A DNA stretch of 64,000 nucleotides. It comes from Bacteroidota bacterium (lineage in GTDB: Bacteria; Bacteroidota; Bacteroidia; 2-12-FULL-35-15). Location of the stretch: the NCBI GenBank assembly GCA_017303895.1, contig JAFLBF010000006.1:1-64000 (forward strand), given 5' to 3'. Under the pieces are notes generated by a model. It was not told the origin of the DNA. It saw nothing but the letters and a program-made list of their open reading frames with translations, and searched no databases. Positions 1 to 8,433 of this stretch are shown here, in pieces; within the stretch, counting starts at the first letter, position 1, and each line of letters opens with the position of its first letter. Position numbers and translations under genes: made by a program.

Positions 1-1481
1 GTACTCCAGGTATTTCCAGTTGCCGATGAAGAGGTTAGCGTAACGCTACCTCCTGTACAGAAAGTTGTTGGTCCACTGGTTGCAATAAGTGGTGCCGAAG
101 GCAAAGGGTTTACTGTAACGGTACTTGATCCATTGGCAGAAACACATCCATTTCCGTTGGTAACATTCACTGTATATGTTCCCGGTGAATTAACGGTGAT
201 GGATTGTGTGGTAGCTCCTGTGCTCCAGGTATTCCCCGTTGCTGATGATGATGTGAGTGTGACACTTCCTCCTGCACAAAATGTGGTTGGTCCGCTTGCT
301 GAAACAGTTGGAGTACTTGGTAAAGGATTCACCGTGACTGTAGCAGAGGCATTTGGTGAGTTACAACCTCCGCTTGCATAATTTACTGTATATGTTCCGG
401 CAGCACTCACTGTAATAGATTGTGTGGTGGCTCCTGTGCTCCAAGTGTTGCCCGTTGCACTGGAAGAGGTTAATGTTACACTTCCTCCCACGCAAAATGT
501 TGTTGGTCCGCTGGTTGTAATAGCAGGTGCCGCTGGTAAAGGATTGACTGTAACTGTAGTTGAAACACACGAGGATGCCGGACTGCATGCTGATCCAGAA
601 TTTCTCACATAATAAGTAGTTGTACTTCCCGGTGAAACAGTAATTGTTGCTCCTGTTCCCACTAATGTGCCTCCACATGAACCGGTGTACCATTGGGATG
701 ATGCGTTTCCACCTACTGCAGTTAATGTAGTGCTTTGTCCTGCACAAATAGTTGTTGTTCCTGTAATAGATGTTGGTGCAGCAGCAGCAGCAGGAATAGT
801 GGCTTTAATATTCGATATTACAATGTATTGTTTTGGATTGTTATATGTTGTGTTTGCAGATTTGTATTGAATGGTTACAGTAGATATACAATCTGATGTA
901 GTTCCAACATTTATTTCGTTATTTCCCCAGCAAGTACATGCGGTTGAAGTTCCTGAATTGAATGTAAGTGTATTTGTTCCCGAACCGGTAACGCTACCTC
1001 CTGTTTGAACACAGGCTGTTCCTACTTTGAACACATTAACTGGAGCAGCAACTGAATTTGTTCCGGTAATAATGATACGATCCACCCAGGACCCAAAGCC
1101 ATCATCATTGATATCATAAAGAAAGAAATTAACGGGTCCTTGAACAGGAGTGCTGAATGTAATGGTAGTGGTAATTGTTTTTGTTGCATTGCTTGTCCAA
1201 TCGGTACTTAAAAGCATTCCCTGATTTGTAGCAGTAATACCACTACAGCCTCCCCCGGCAACCGTTGATCCTGTTGGAAACCAAACAGGTGATCCATCTT
1301 GCCAAACGTTTTCCGAATTTACCATGGTAGCAGACATGGTTACACCCGATACAGTAGTAGTATAGGTTCTGTTTGTTCCGGCTCCGCCATATGTTCCACT
1401 CCATGGGAAAGTAGTTTGAGCAAGAGCAGTAACTGAAAAAGCTAGAAAACTAATACTGAGTAATAAATATCTTTTAAACAT
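1..1481 (-). CDS. T9SS-type secreted surface protein with Ig-like repeats (partial, C-terminus beyond left edge)
   Basis: An open minus-strand frame runs from an ATG at 1481 to the window edge (493 codons, no stop), so the C-terminus is missing. Residues 1-22 form a signal peptide (MFKRYLLLSISFLAFSVTALA, cleaved near AQ). Residues of about 25-220 are a beta-rich, cysteine-containing N-terminal domain. From about residue 270 onward there are Ig-like modules; the last three are near-identical units of 72-73 residues sharing the motif GPTTFCxGGSVTLTSSSATG followed by NTWSTGATTQSITV. Proteins of this kind in Bacteroidota are exported by Sec and then by T9SS, but the sorting domain itself is outside the window. 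It is divergent from the sensor kinase gene. Function is unknown; adhesion or surface display is inference. Confidence 0.85.
   Translation of the reverse strand, partial: MFKRYLLLSISFLAFSVTALAQTTFPWSGTYGGAGTNRTYTTTVSGVTMSATMVNSENVWQDGSPVWFPTGSTVAGGGCSGITATNQGMLLSTDWTSNATKTITTTITFSTPVQGPVNFFLYDINDDGFGSWVDRIIITGTNSVAAPVNVFKVGTACVQTGGSVTGSGTNTLTFNSGTSTACTCWGNNEINVGTTSDCISTVTIQYKSANTTYNNPKQYIVISNIKATIPAAAAAPTSITGTTTICAGQSTTLTAVGGNASSQWYTGSCGGTLVGTGATITVSPGSTTTYYVRNSGSACSPASSCVSTTVTVNPLPAAPAITTSGPTTFCVGGSVTLTSSSATGNTWSTGATTQSITVSAAGTYTVNYASGGCNSPNASATVTVNPLPSTPTVSASGPTTFCAGGSVTLTSSSATGNTWSTGATTQSITVNSPGTYTVNVTNGNGCVSANGSSTVTVNPLPSAPLIATSGPTTFCTGGSVTLTSSSATGNTWS
270..515 (-). repeat. Tandem Ig-like coding repeats, 72-73 codon period
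   Basis: The sequence ggtcc preceded by an acaaaatgttgt-like block recurs at 70-74, 289-293 and 505-509, giving periods of 219 and 216 bp, i.e. 73 and 72 codons in the minus-strand gene. The entry spans one clear period; the array continues past the left edge. Each unit encodes one Ig-like module. Confidence 0.7.
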
Positions 1482-1503
1482 GTTGAGGACTTATAGGTTA
1501 ATT

Positions 1504-1511
1504 CAAAATTA
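1504..1511 (-). promoter_or_regulatory. -7 promoter element (TAATTTTG) of the Ig-repeat protein gene
   Basis: The minus strand reads TAATTTTG, a full match to the Bacteroidota -7 consensus TAnnTTTG, 22 bp upstream of the ATG at 1481. No clear TTG -33 box is seen; the palindrome GGGCTAGCCC at 1537-1546 lies just upstream of where it would be. Confidence 0.5.
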
Positions 1512-1628
1512 GACTAAGCCTGTTTCATTAAATAGGGGGCTAGCCCTCTAATTGATAAATACCCATTAAATGACTGGTTGATTCTGAAAGCTTTATGTAA
1601 ATTAGTGCAGTAAAAACACCCACATATA

Positions 1629-3614
1629 GTGTTAACAAGATATTGCCTTTTATTTTTTTGTAGCATCTGTTTGCTGTCGAACAGCTTTGTATGGGCTCAA
1701 TCTGCCGATATTGAAGCAATGCTGGTAAAGGTAAAAGAGGCTTCTTATTATGATTCTACACGGGTTTTTTCGATTGGAGAAAAAGTGATCTCCCTGGCTG
1801 AGCAAAAGAACGACCTTTCGGCTGTTGCTAAAGTGTATGTGTACTATGGAAGCTATTTTTTCTATGTTCGAAATCTCGAAAAAGCGGATCATTATTTTAA
1901 TCAGTCCATTTTAAAGGCCAACGAAGCGGGTGATGAGTCAACAGCTCTTCTGGCAAGCATTCGATTGGCGTATCTCAACTTTGAAAAAGGACAGCGGGAA
2001 CGATCCATCGATCAGTTGAGTAATTACCTTTCTATTGCCAGAAAAAAAGAAGATCATAAAAATGCTGCAGAGGCACTCAATCTGATCGGGATTATCAAAG
2101 AGTATGAGGGAAATGCCAAGGAGGCCATTACACTTTACTATGAAGGATTAGCCTTTTCCGAAAAGCATAATTTAAAATATTATCCTGCTGTGTTCCGCAA
2201 TAATTTGGGGATCATAAAAATGAACAGAGGAAATGATTCTGCAGCTTTCGAAGATTTTGTTCGTGGTTTAGAGATCGCTCAGCGCGATAAGGACAAACGT
2301 TTGGCAAGTCATATTCAAATGAATATGTGTATCCTCGATGTGCGTAGAAATAAAATGCAAGAGGCATCCGATCTTTTTGCACAAGTTCTCCAATATTCAA
2401 AAGATAACAATTTGCCGATCGAATTGTCGAGTAATTACATCAACATGGCAACTGCCTTTTTAAATAAAAACGATGGAAAAACAGCGCTGTCATATTACGA
2501 TTCAGCCATTGTTATTTTGGAGAAACACCAATTGATCCAAGAATTGAATCAGGCCTATTTAGGCAAGGCAAATGTTCTATTTCAATTGAATGAGATCGAT
2601 AAAGCATATACATTGTTAAGTTCACTCAAAGGCTATTTTGAAGAAAATCAGGAGGGAGCAAATTCACCTTATTACTACTATCAGTTGTATCAAATTTTTG
2701 ATGCCAGACATGACCATAAAAATGCACTGGAGAATTATATAAAATATAATGATCTGCGGACTACACTTGACAATAAGCTGAATACAAAAGTGATCGAGGA
2801 GTTGCAGCAGAATTATAAAGTACAGCAAAAAGAGATCGAGTTAGAGAAAGAACGAACCAAAACATTGGAGCTTGAGAAAAAAAATCAGGAACAACAATAC
2901 ATTAAATGGTTCATTATTTCATTTGCTTCTGCTGTTATCATTTTGATCATGGTATTCTCCTATGTGCGTTATTCAAGAAGATTAAAAAAAGAACAGCAAT
3001 TGTTCAGTCAGCAATTGATCAAAAACATTGAAGAGGAGCGCAAACGGATTGCCCGCGATCTGCACGATGATATCGGACAATCACTTTCTATGATCAAATC
3101 CAAAATTGTGAATGAACGGACAAAAGCGCCTGTTTTATCAGAAACATTGGAGAAAGAGTTGGGAAATGTGATCGAGCAAACCCGGGAGATCTCCCGTAAT
3201 TTATATCCTTCCAATATCGAAAAGATAGGTTTGGCACGATCCATTGCAGCGCTGATGGAAGCTGTACAAGCCAATACACGTCTGGAATGCAGCTCGGATA
3301 TATCGGAAGCGGTAGAGGTGTTGTCCATAGCTGTAAAAACGCAAATTTTCAGGATCCTTCAGGAAAGTGTCAATAACACTATTAAACACTCTAATGCCGG
3401 TGGATTAAAGATCTCTATTCACGAAGATCGTAGTCAATATACCCTGGTATATCAAGACAATGGCAAGGGATTCAAAGTGAAAAAAGGCTATCAGGGTATC
3501 GGCTTACTATCGATCCAGGAAAGAGCCAATATCATTGGGGCGAGTATCGACTTTGATGATAAACAGGAAAAAGGTTTTAAGTTTACATTGAAATTCAGAA
3601 TTAATACGAATTGA
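1629..3614 (+). CDS. TPR-containing sensor histidine kinase (NarX-like, HisKA_3)
   Basis: A 661-residue two-component sensor kinase. A signal peptide (1-23, ending VWAQ) is followed by a periplasmic block of TPR-like helical repeats (about 40-390), a charged coiled coil (about 390-425), one membrane segment (about 427-449), then the cytoplasmic HisKA_3 dimerisation domain with the phosphoacceptor His479 in RIARDLHDDIGQSL. The ATPase domain has its N box near residue 583 (NNTIKHS) and a G box DNGKGF near 611. The start is GTG; no in-frame ATG precedes the signal peptide. The stop overlaps the TTG-initiated version of the response-regulator frame, so the two genes form an operon. The ligand sensed by the TPR domain is unknown. 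Confidence 0.93.
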   Translation: MLTRYCLLFFCSICLLSNSFVWAQSADIEAMLVKVKEASYYDSTRVFSIGEKVISLAEQKNDLSAVAKVYVYYGSYFFYVRNLEKADHYFNQSILKANEAGDESTALLASIRLAYLNFEKGQRERSIDQLSNYLSIARKKEDHKNAAEALNLIGIIKEYEGNAKEAITLYYEGLAFSEKHNLKYYPAVFRNNLGIIKMNRGNDSAAFEDFVRGLEIAQRDKDKRLASHIQMNMCILDVRRNKMQEASDLFAQVLQYSKDNNLPIELSSNYINMATAFLNKNDGKTALSYYDSAIVILEKHQLIQELNQAYLGKANVLFQLNEIDKAYTLLSSLKGYFEENQEGANSPYYYYQLYQIFDARHDHKNALENYIKYNDLRTTLDNKLNTKVIEELQQNYKVQQKEIELEKERTKTLELEKKNQEQQYIKWFIISFASAVIILIMVFSYVRYSRRLKKEQQLFSQQLIKNIEEERKRIARDLHDDIGQSLSMIKSKIVNERTKAPVLSETLEKELGNVIEQTREISRNLYPSNIEKIGLARSIAALMEAVQANTRLECSSDISEAVEVLSIAVKTQIFRILQESVNNTIKHSNAGGLKISIHEDRSQYTLVYQDNGKGFKVKKGYQGIGLLSIQERANIIGASIDFDDKQEKGFKFTLKFRINTN

Positions 3615-3616
3615 GT

Positions 3617-4278
3617 ATGCGACTTTTAATAGCAGATGATCATCCTATATTCAGAGCAGGTTTAAAAGAAATTCTTTTAAGTTCTTTTGATAAATTGCAG
3701 CTCACCGAATGTAAAAACGGTGCAGAAGCGATCGATGCCATCCGCTCCGGCAAGCCTTCTATTGCTATTCTTGATATCAATATGCCTGAACTGAATGGTT
3801 TGGAAGTGGCTAAATTGGTGATGAAAGAAAAATTGGCAACAAGGGTCATTATTCTTACCATGTATCGCGATACGGAAATGATCAAAAAAGCTATGAACTC
3901 GGGAGCATACGGTTATATTTTAAAAGATTTTGCTGCCAATGAGATCATTGATTGTATTGAAGAAGTAAAGCAAAATAAAAAATACATCGGACCTGAGTTG
4001 CAGCGCATCTATAAGGAAATTGAACATCAAGACAATAAAAAAGATGAGCTTTCACAACTGCTGAAAAGTTTAAGCCAGGCCGAGATCAAAACGTTGAATT
4101 GGTCAGTCAAAACAAGTCGACTCGCGAAATTGCGGAGTTGCTTTTTTTATCAGAAAAGACCATTGAGAATTACCGCTCCAAGATCTGTCAGAAATTGAAC
4201 CTGCCACCACGTAACAATAGCTTGTTATTGTGGACTTCCGAGAACAAAGACCTCCTGAGTTCCATCAACGAATTTTAG
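3617..4278 (+). pseudogene. LuxR/NarL-family response regulator, frameshifted before the HTH domain
   Basis: The partner of the upstream kinase. The receiver domain (residues 1-120) is intact, with phosphoacceptor Asp53 in ILDINMPELNG and the conserved Lys in YILKDF. The start is taken as ATG 3617 (MRLLIADDHP) rather than the TTG at 3611. In this frame the protein stops at 4198 after a meaningless tail. From about 4096 the GerE-type HTH continues one frame over (REIAELLFLSEKTIENYRSK) and ends at the TAG at 4276-4278. Restoring one G after the TTG at 4094-4096 gives a family-typical junction, LSQAEIKTLELVSQNKS. This is either a real loss of the DNA-binding domain or a sequencing error; no standard slippery heptamer argues for programmed frameshifting. 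Confidence 0.85.
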
Positions 4279-4312
4279 AAGGGAGCTCTTCTTCTATACC
4301 TGCATTTTTCTA

Positions 4313-4343
4313 TTGTTTATCTGCCTTCGGAATGGTATATTTG
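4313..4343 (+). promoter_or_regulatory. Promoter of the ridA-like gene (TTG-N20-TATATTTG)
   Basis: TTG at 4313-4315 and TATATTTG at 4336-4343 are separated by 20 bp, a full match to the Bacteroidota sigma-A pattern (TTG, 19-21 bp, TAnnTTTG). The ATG at 4369 lies 25 bp downstream. It may also drive ileS and the dksA-like gene, since no better promoter is seen in front of ileS. Confidence 0.65.
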
Positions 4344-4368
4344 CACTCTTTTTTAGCAAAAAATTAAA

Positions 4369-4806
4369 ATGGCAGAAGACAGAATAAATTCAAGTTCCGA
4401 AGGAATCCATTCGGGCAAAGCACCTGAGCCTGTAGGATCGTATCCGCATGCCAGAAGAGTGGGTAATTTATTATTCCTTTCAGGAGTGGGTCCACGTGAA
4501 CGCGGTACCAAAAAAATTCCGGGAGTAGAGTTGGATGAGAAAGGAAACATTATCTCTTACGATATTGAAACACAGTGTAAGAGTGTTTTTCAAAATATTA
4601 AATATATTTTGGAAGATGCCGGAAGCAGCTGGGATAATATTGTGGATGTGCAGGTATTTCTTACCAATATGAAAGATGATTTTGCGACCTATAACCGTGT
4701 GTATGCAGAATGGTTCAAAGATAATCAGCCTTGTCGTACAACCATTGAGATCAATTGTTTGCCAACACCTATTGCGATCGAATTAAAAGTGATTGCAACA
4801 ATTTAA
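4369..4806 (+). CDS. RidA family protein, 2-aminomuconate deaminase-like
   Basis: A 145-residue YjgF/YER057c/UK114 fold protein. It has the N-terminal extension and motifs SYPHARRVGN, LSGVGPRERG and PCRTTIEINCLPTPIAIE that I associate with the 2-aminomuconate deaminase branch (NbaF/AmnD-like) of the 2-nitrobenzoate and kynurenine pathways rather than with ordinary 2-iminopropanoate deaminase RidA (about 125 residues). The Arg of the CRTT motif, which binds the substrate carboxylate in the family, is present. A 2-aminomuconic semialdehyde dehydrogenase-like ALDH lies at 16460-17905, which supports this reading. Probably cytosolic. A general imine deaminase role cannot be excluded. Confidence 0.8.
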   Translation: MAEDRINSSSEGIHSGKAPEPVGSYPHARRVGNLLFLSGVGPRERGTKKIPGVELDEKGNIISYDIETQCKSVFQNIKYILEDAGSSWDNIVDVQVFLTNMKDDFATYNRVYAEWFKDNQPCRTTIEINCLPTPIAIELKVIATI

Positions 4807-4868
4807 TGTGATAATGATCTAATTTGATAATGCCATTTTCAAATTTTCAAATCAACAAATTTTCAAAT
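4807..4868. repeat. AT-rich intergenic repeat with TTTTCAAAT units
   Basis: Between the ridA-like gene and ileS the sequence consists of gataatg/atttgataatg units followed by three TTTTCAAAT copies (starting near 4837, 4844 and 4860). I recognise this type of low-complexity string from many Bacteroidota intergenic regions. It ends directly at the ileS ATG. Its role, if any, is unknown. Confidence 0.45.
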
Positions 4869-4869
4869 T

Positions 4870-7800
4870 ATGACAGCTTACAAAACATACAACAATCTCA
4901 ATCTTTCGCAAACAGCTAAGGATGTGCAAAAGACCTGGGATGAAAATAAAACATTTGAAAAGTCGATCACTTCTCGTGAAGGGAAAACACCTTTTGTGTT
5001 TTATGAAGGACCGCCAAGTGCAAATGGTTTGCCTGGGATTCACCACGTAATGGCACGTTCTATCAAAGATATTTTTTGTCGCTACAAAACACAAAAAGGA
5101 TTTCAGGTAAAACGTAAAGCCGGATGGGATACACATGGATTACCTGTGGAATTGGGGGTTGAGAAAGCATTGGGCATCACCAAAGAAGATATTGGCAAAA
5201 AAATTACGGTAGAACAATACAATGTAGAATGCCGTAAAGATGTAATGAAATATACCGATGTATGGGAAGATGTAACCCGCAAAATGGGTTACTGGGTAGA
5301 TATGAAAGATCCATACATCACTTACGATAACAAATACATTGAATCGGTTTGGTGGTTGTTGAATAACCTATACAGCAAAGGAATGTTGTACAAAGGTTAT
5401 ACGATCCAGCCGTATTCACCTGCTGCAGGAACAGGTTTATCATCACACGAATTGAACCAGCCGGGTTGTTATAGAGATGTGAAGGATAGAACAGCGGTAG
5501 CTATGTTTAATGTTAATTGGATTGAAGAATCTTTTGAAAAAAAGAAAAAAGAAAACTTAATAGAACTTTACCAAGATGGCGATACTCTCATGCTTTGGGA
5601 TGGATTCAAACTCCAAGATTTTGAAAATATACCTGTAAAGCTTTTAGCATGGACAACAACTCCTTGGACATTGCCTTCAAATACAGCTTTAGCAGTTGGC
5701 AAAAACATTGAGTATATAGAGGTTATAACTCCGCTTTACGGCAAACTAGTCAAAGTTATATTAGCAAAAGATTTATTTAAAAATTTCTTCCATGTTCCTG
5801 AAGAGGTTAGTATAGAAATAGGTTCTTGGACATTGTCTTCTCAAAATAATTCTTTAGAAATAATATTAAATGAAAAGCCTGAGAAAAAAATAAGAACTTG
5901 GATAGTTTCAGGATTCTACAAAGGCAGCGATTTAGCAGGAATAAAATATGATCAGCTTTTAGATTTCGGAATCAAACCTACTGATGGTGATGCCTTCCGT
6001 GTGATCATTGGTGATTTTGTGACTACTGAAGATGGTACAGGTATCGTTCACATTGCGCCAAGTTTTGGTGCAGACGATTTTCGTGTTGCCAAACAAAACG
6101 GAATTGGCTCATTAACTTTGGTGGATAAGCGTGGTAAATTCTTACCTGAAATAAAAGATGGTGTTTTCTTGTATGGTGAAGAGTATGTGAAAGAAGCTTA
6201 TTTAACAGATGCTGAAAAGCAAGCTGAATTCGCACATCAAAAACAAGTGCTGGAAGCAGCAGGTAAGATCAAAGAATTAAAAGTGTATTTAAGTGTGGAC
6301 GAACGTATCGTACTTAAATTACAGGAAGAAGGAAAACTTTTCAAAAAGGAAACATACGAACACAGCTATCCGCATTGCTGGAGAACTGATAAACCTGTAT
6401 TGTATTATCCGTTGGATTCATGGTTCATCAAAACCACCGATTACAAAGATCGTATGATCGAATTAAACAAAACGATCAACTGGAAGCCGGAATCAACGGG
6501 TACCGGACGTTTTGGTAACTGGTTGGAAAATTTGAACGACTGGAATCTTTCCCGTTCACGTTTCTGGGGTATTCCAATTCCAATCTGGACAAGTGAAGAT
6601 AAAACAGAACAAATTTGTATTGAATCAGCAGAGCACTTAAAGAAAGAGATCGATAATGCTGTTGCTAAAGGTGCTATGACAAGCAATCCGCTTGCATCAT
6701 TCAAGCCGGGCAACATGACTGCTGAAAATTACAATACATTCGATTTGCATAAACCTTATGCAGATTCGATCGTGTTAGAAAAGAACGGAAAAAAATTATT
6801 CCGTGAGCCTGACCTGATAGATGTATGGTTCGATTCAGGTGCTATGCCATATGCACAATTGCATTATCCATTTGAGAACAAAGAACTGATCGATAATAAA
6901 AAATATTATCCGGCTGATTTTATTGCAGAAGGTGTGGATCAAACACGTGGATGGTTCTTTACATTACATGCTATTGCAACCATGTGTTTTGATTCGGTTG
7001 CATTTAAAAATGTTGTATCGAACGGATTGGTGTTAGATAAGAATGGAAGCAAAATGAGTAAGCGTTTGGGCAATGCCATCGATCCATTTGAGACCATCGA
7101 AAAATACGGTCCGGATGCTACCCGTTGGTACATGATCACCAATGCTGCTCCTTGGGACAATCTGAAATTTGATATTGAAGGAATTGCAGAAGTGCAACGT
7201 AAATTTTTCGGAACACTTCATAATACCTATTCATTCTTTGCATTGTATGCCAATGTGGATGGATTCAATTACAAAGAAGCTGAAGTTCCATTGAATGAGC
7301 GTCCGGAGATCGATCGTTGGATCTTATCAGAATTAAATACATTGATAAAAAAGGTGGACGAAGCCTATAACGATTATGAGCCACACCGTGCAGGCCGTTT
7401 GATCGAGGATTTTGTGGATGAGCACTTGAGTAACTGGTACGTTCGCCTTTGCCGCAGACGTTTCTGGAAAGGAGAATATTCTACAGATAAGATCGCTGCG
7501 TATCAAACATTATATCGTTGCCTTGAAGTGATCGCACAATTATCGGCACCAATTGCTCCATTCTTTATGGATCGTTTGTACACCGATTTGAATGCGGTTA
7601 CTAAGCGTGATGCTTCGGAATCGATCCACTTGAGCAATTTCCCTGTAGTGGATGAAAAACAGATCGACAAAGATCTGGAAGAACGTATGGAATTGGCGCA
7701 AAAGATCTCTTCCATGATCCTATCTATCCGTAAAAAAGAGAATATCCGTGTTCGTCAGCCATTAACGACTATTCAAATTCCTGTTTTAGAGGATAGCATC

Positions 7801-8427
7801 AAGGCAAAAATTGAAGCCGTGAAAGATCTGATCTTATCGGAAGTGAATGTGAAGAATATTGAATTTGTCAGTGAGGCGGATACGCAGATCGTGAAAAATC
7901 TGAAGTTGAATTTCAAAACATTGGGTAAAAAATGTGGTAAGCACATGAAAGCGGTTCAGGCTTTTGCCAATGAAAATGCAAATGCTATTATTTCCGGAAT
8001 TGAGAAAGAAGGAAAATTTGAGATTAAGATCGAGTCGGATTCGATCATTCTGGAGAACGAAGATGTGGAGATCATTCCGGTAGATATCCCGGGTTGGAAG
8101 GTGGCAAATTCAGGACAACTTACTGTTGCTCTGGATGTTACGATCACGGAGGCCCTAAAAGAAGAAGGCTTGGCCAGAGAGTTGGTAAACAGGATCCAGA
8201 ACCTGCGTAAGGATAATAATTTGGACTTAACCGACCGTATTGATGTGAAAATTCAGAGAAATTCTGCTATAAATTCTGCCATAAACAATAATTTGGACTA
8301 TATTTGCGCGGAAATTTTAGCATCTTCGTTAGAACTTGTTGATAACGTGGACACTACAAAGGGTTCGGAAGTGGAGTTGGAAGAAGATGTTAAAACAATA
8401 ATTACAATAACTAAACTACTAAATTAA
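4870..8427 (+). CDS. ileS: Isoleucyl-tRNA synthetase
   Basis: A 1185-residue class I aminoacyl-tRNA synthetase that charges tRNA-Ile. The HIGH-type motif is GIHH at residues 56-59 and the KMSKR loop starts at residue 728. The CP1 editing domain starts at WTTTPWTLPSNTA. The C-terminal anticodon-binding region follows LSNWYVRLCRRRFW, and no cysteine-rich zinc tail is visible, fitting the longer eukaryote-like (type 2) IleS common in this phylum. The stretch encoded at about 5510-5960 has markedly different codon use (many ATA, AGA and TTA codons), unlike the ATC/CGT-rich flanks. It lies upstream of the dksA-like gene with a 6-bp gap. Confidence 0.97.
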   Translation: MTAYKTYNNLNLSQTAKDVQKTWDENKTFEKSITSREGKTPFVFYEGPPSANGLPGIHHVMARSIKDIFCRYKTQKGFQVKRKAGWDTHGLPVELGVEKALGITKEDIGKKITVEQYNVECRKDVMKYTDVWEDVTRKMGYWVDMKDPYITYDNKYIESVWWLLNNLYSKGMLYKGYTIQPYSPAAGTGLSSHELNQPGCYRDVKDRTAVAMFNVNWIEESFEKKKKENLIELYQDGDTLMLWDGFKLQDFENIPVKLLAWTTTPWTLPSNTALAVGKNIEYIEVITPLYGKLVKVILAKDLFKNFFHVPEEVSIEIGSWTLSSQNNSLEIILNEKPEKKIRTWIVSGFYKGSDLAGIKYDQLLDFGIKPTDGDAFRVIIGDFVTTEDGTGIVHIAPSFGADDFRVAKQNGIGSLTLVDKRGKFLPEIKDGVFLYGEEYVKEAYLTDAEKQAEFAHQKQVLEAAGKIKELKVYLSVDERIVLKLQEEGKLFKKETYEHSYPHCWRTDKPVLYYPLDSWFIKTTDYKDRMIELNKTINWKPESTGTGRFGNWLENLNDWNLSRSRFWGIPIPIWTSEDKTEQICIESAEHLKKEIDNAVAKGAMTSNPLASFKPGNMTAENYNTFDLHKPYADSIVLEKNGKKLFREPDLIDVWFDSGAMPYAQLHYPFENKELIDNKKYYPADFIAEGVDQTRGWFFTLHAIATMCFDSVAFKNVVSNGLVLDKNGSKMSKRLGNAIDPFETIEKYGPDATRWYMITNAAPWDNLKFDIEGIAEVQRKFFGTLHNTYSFFALYANVDGFNYKEAEVPLNERPEIDRWILSELNTLIKKVDEAYNDYEPHRAGRLIEDFVDEHLSNWYVRLCRRRFWKGEYSTDKIAAYQTLYRCLEVIAQLSAPIAPFFMDRLYTDLNAVTKRDASESIHLSNFPVVDEKQIDKDLEERMELAQKISSMILSIRKKENIRVRQPLTTIQIPVLEDSIKAKIEAVKDLILSEVNVKNIEFVSEADTQIVKNLKLNFKTLGKKCGKHMKAVQAFANENANAIISGIEKEGKFEIKIESDSIILENEDVEIIPVDIPGWKVANSGQLTVALDVTITEALKEEGLARELVNRIQNLRKDNNLDLTDRIDVKIQRNSAINSAINNNLDYICAEILASSLELVDNVDTTKGSEVELEEDVKTIITITKLLN

Positions 8428-8433
8428 TTTACG

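Noticed and set aside
133-870. Open frames of 62-128 codons on both strands over the left-edge gene
   Set aside because: They are produced by the repetitive, stop-poor codons of the Ig-repeat gene; the true minus-strand frame is open from 1481 to the edge with a signal peptide and repeat periodicity.
4090-4100. Programmed -1 frameshift in the response regulator
   Set aside because: A -1 slip would give the right product, but no X XXY YYZ slippery heptamer or downstream stem is visible; a deletion or sequencing error is simpler.
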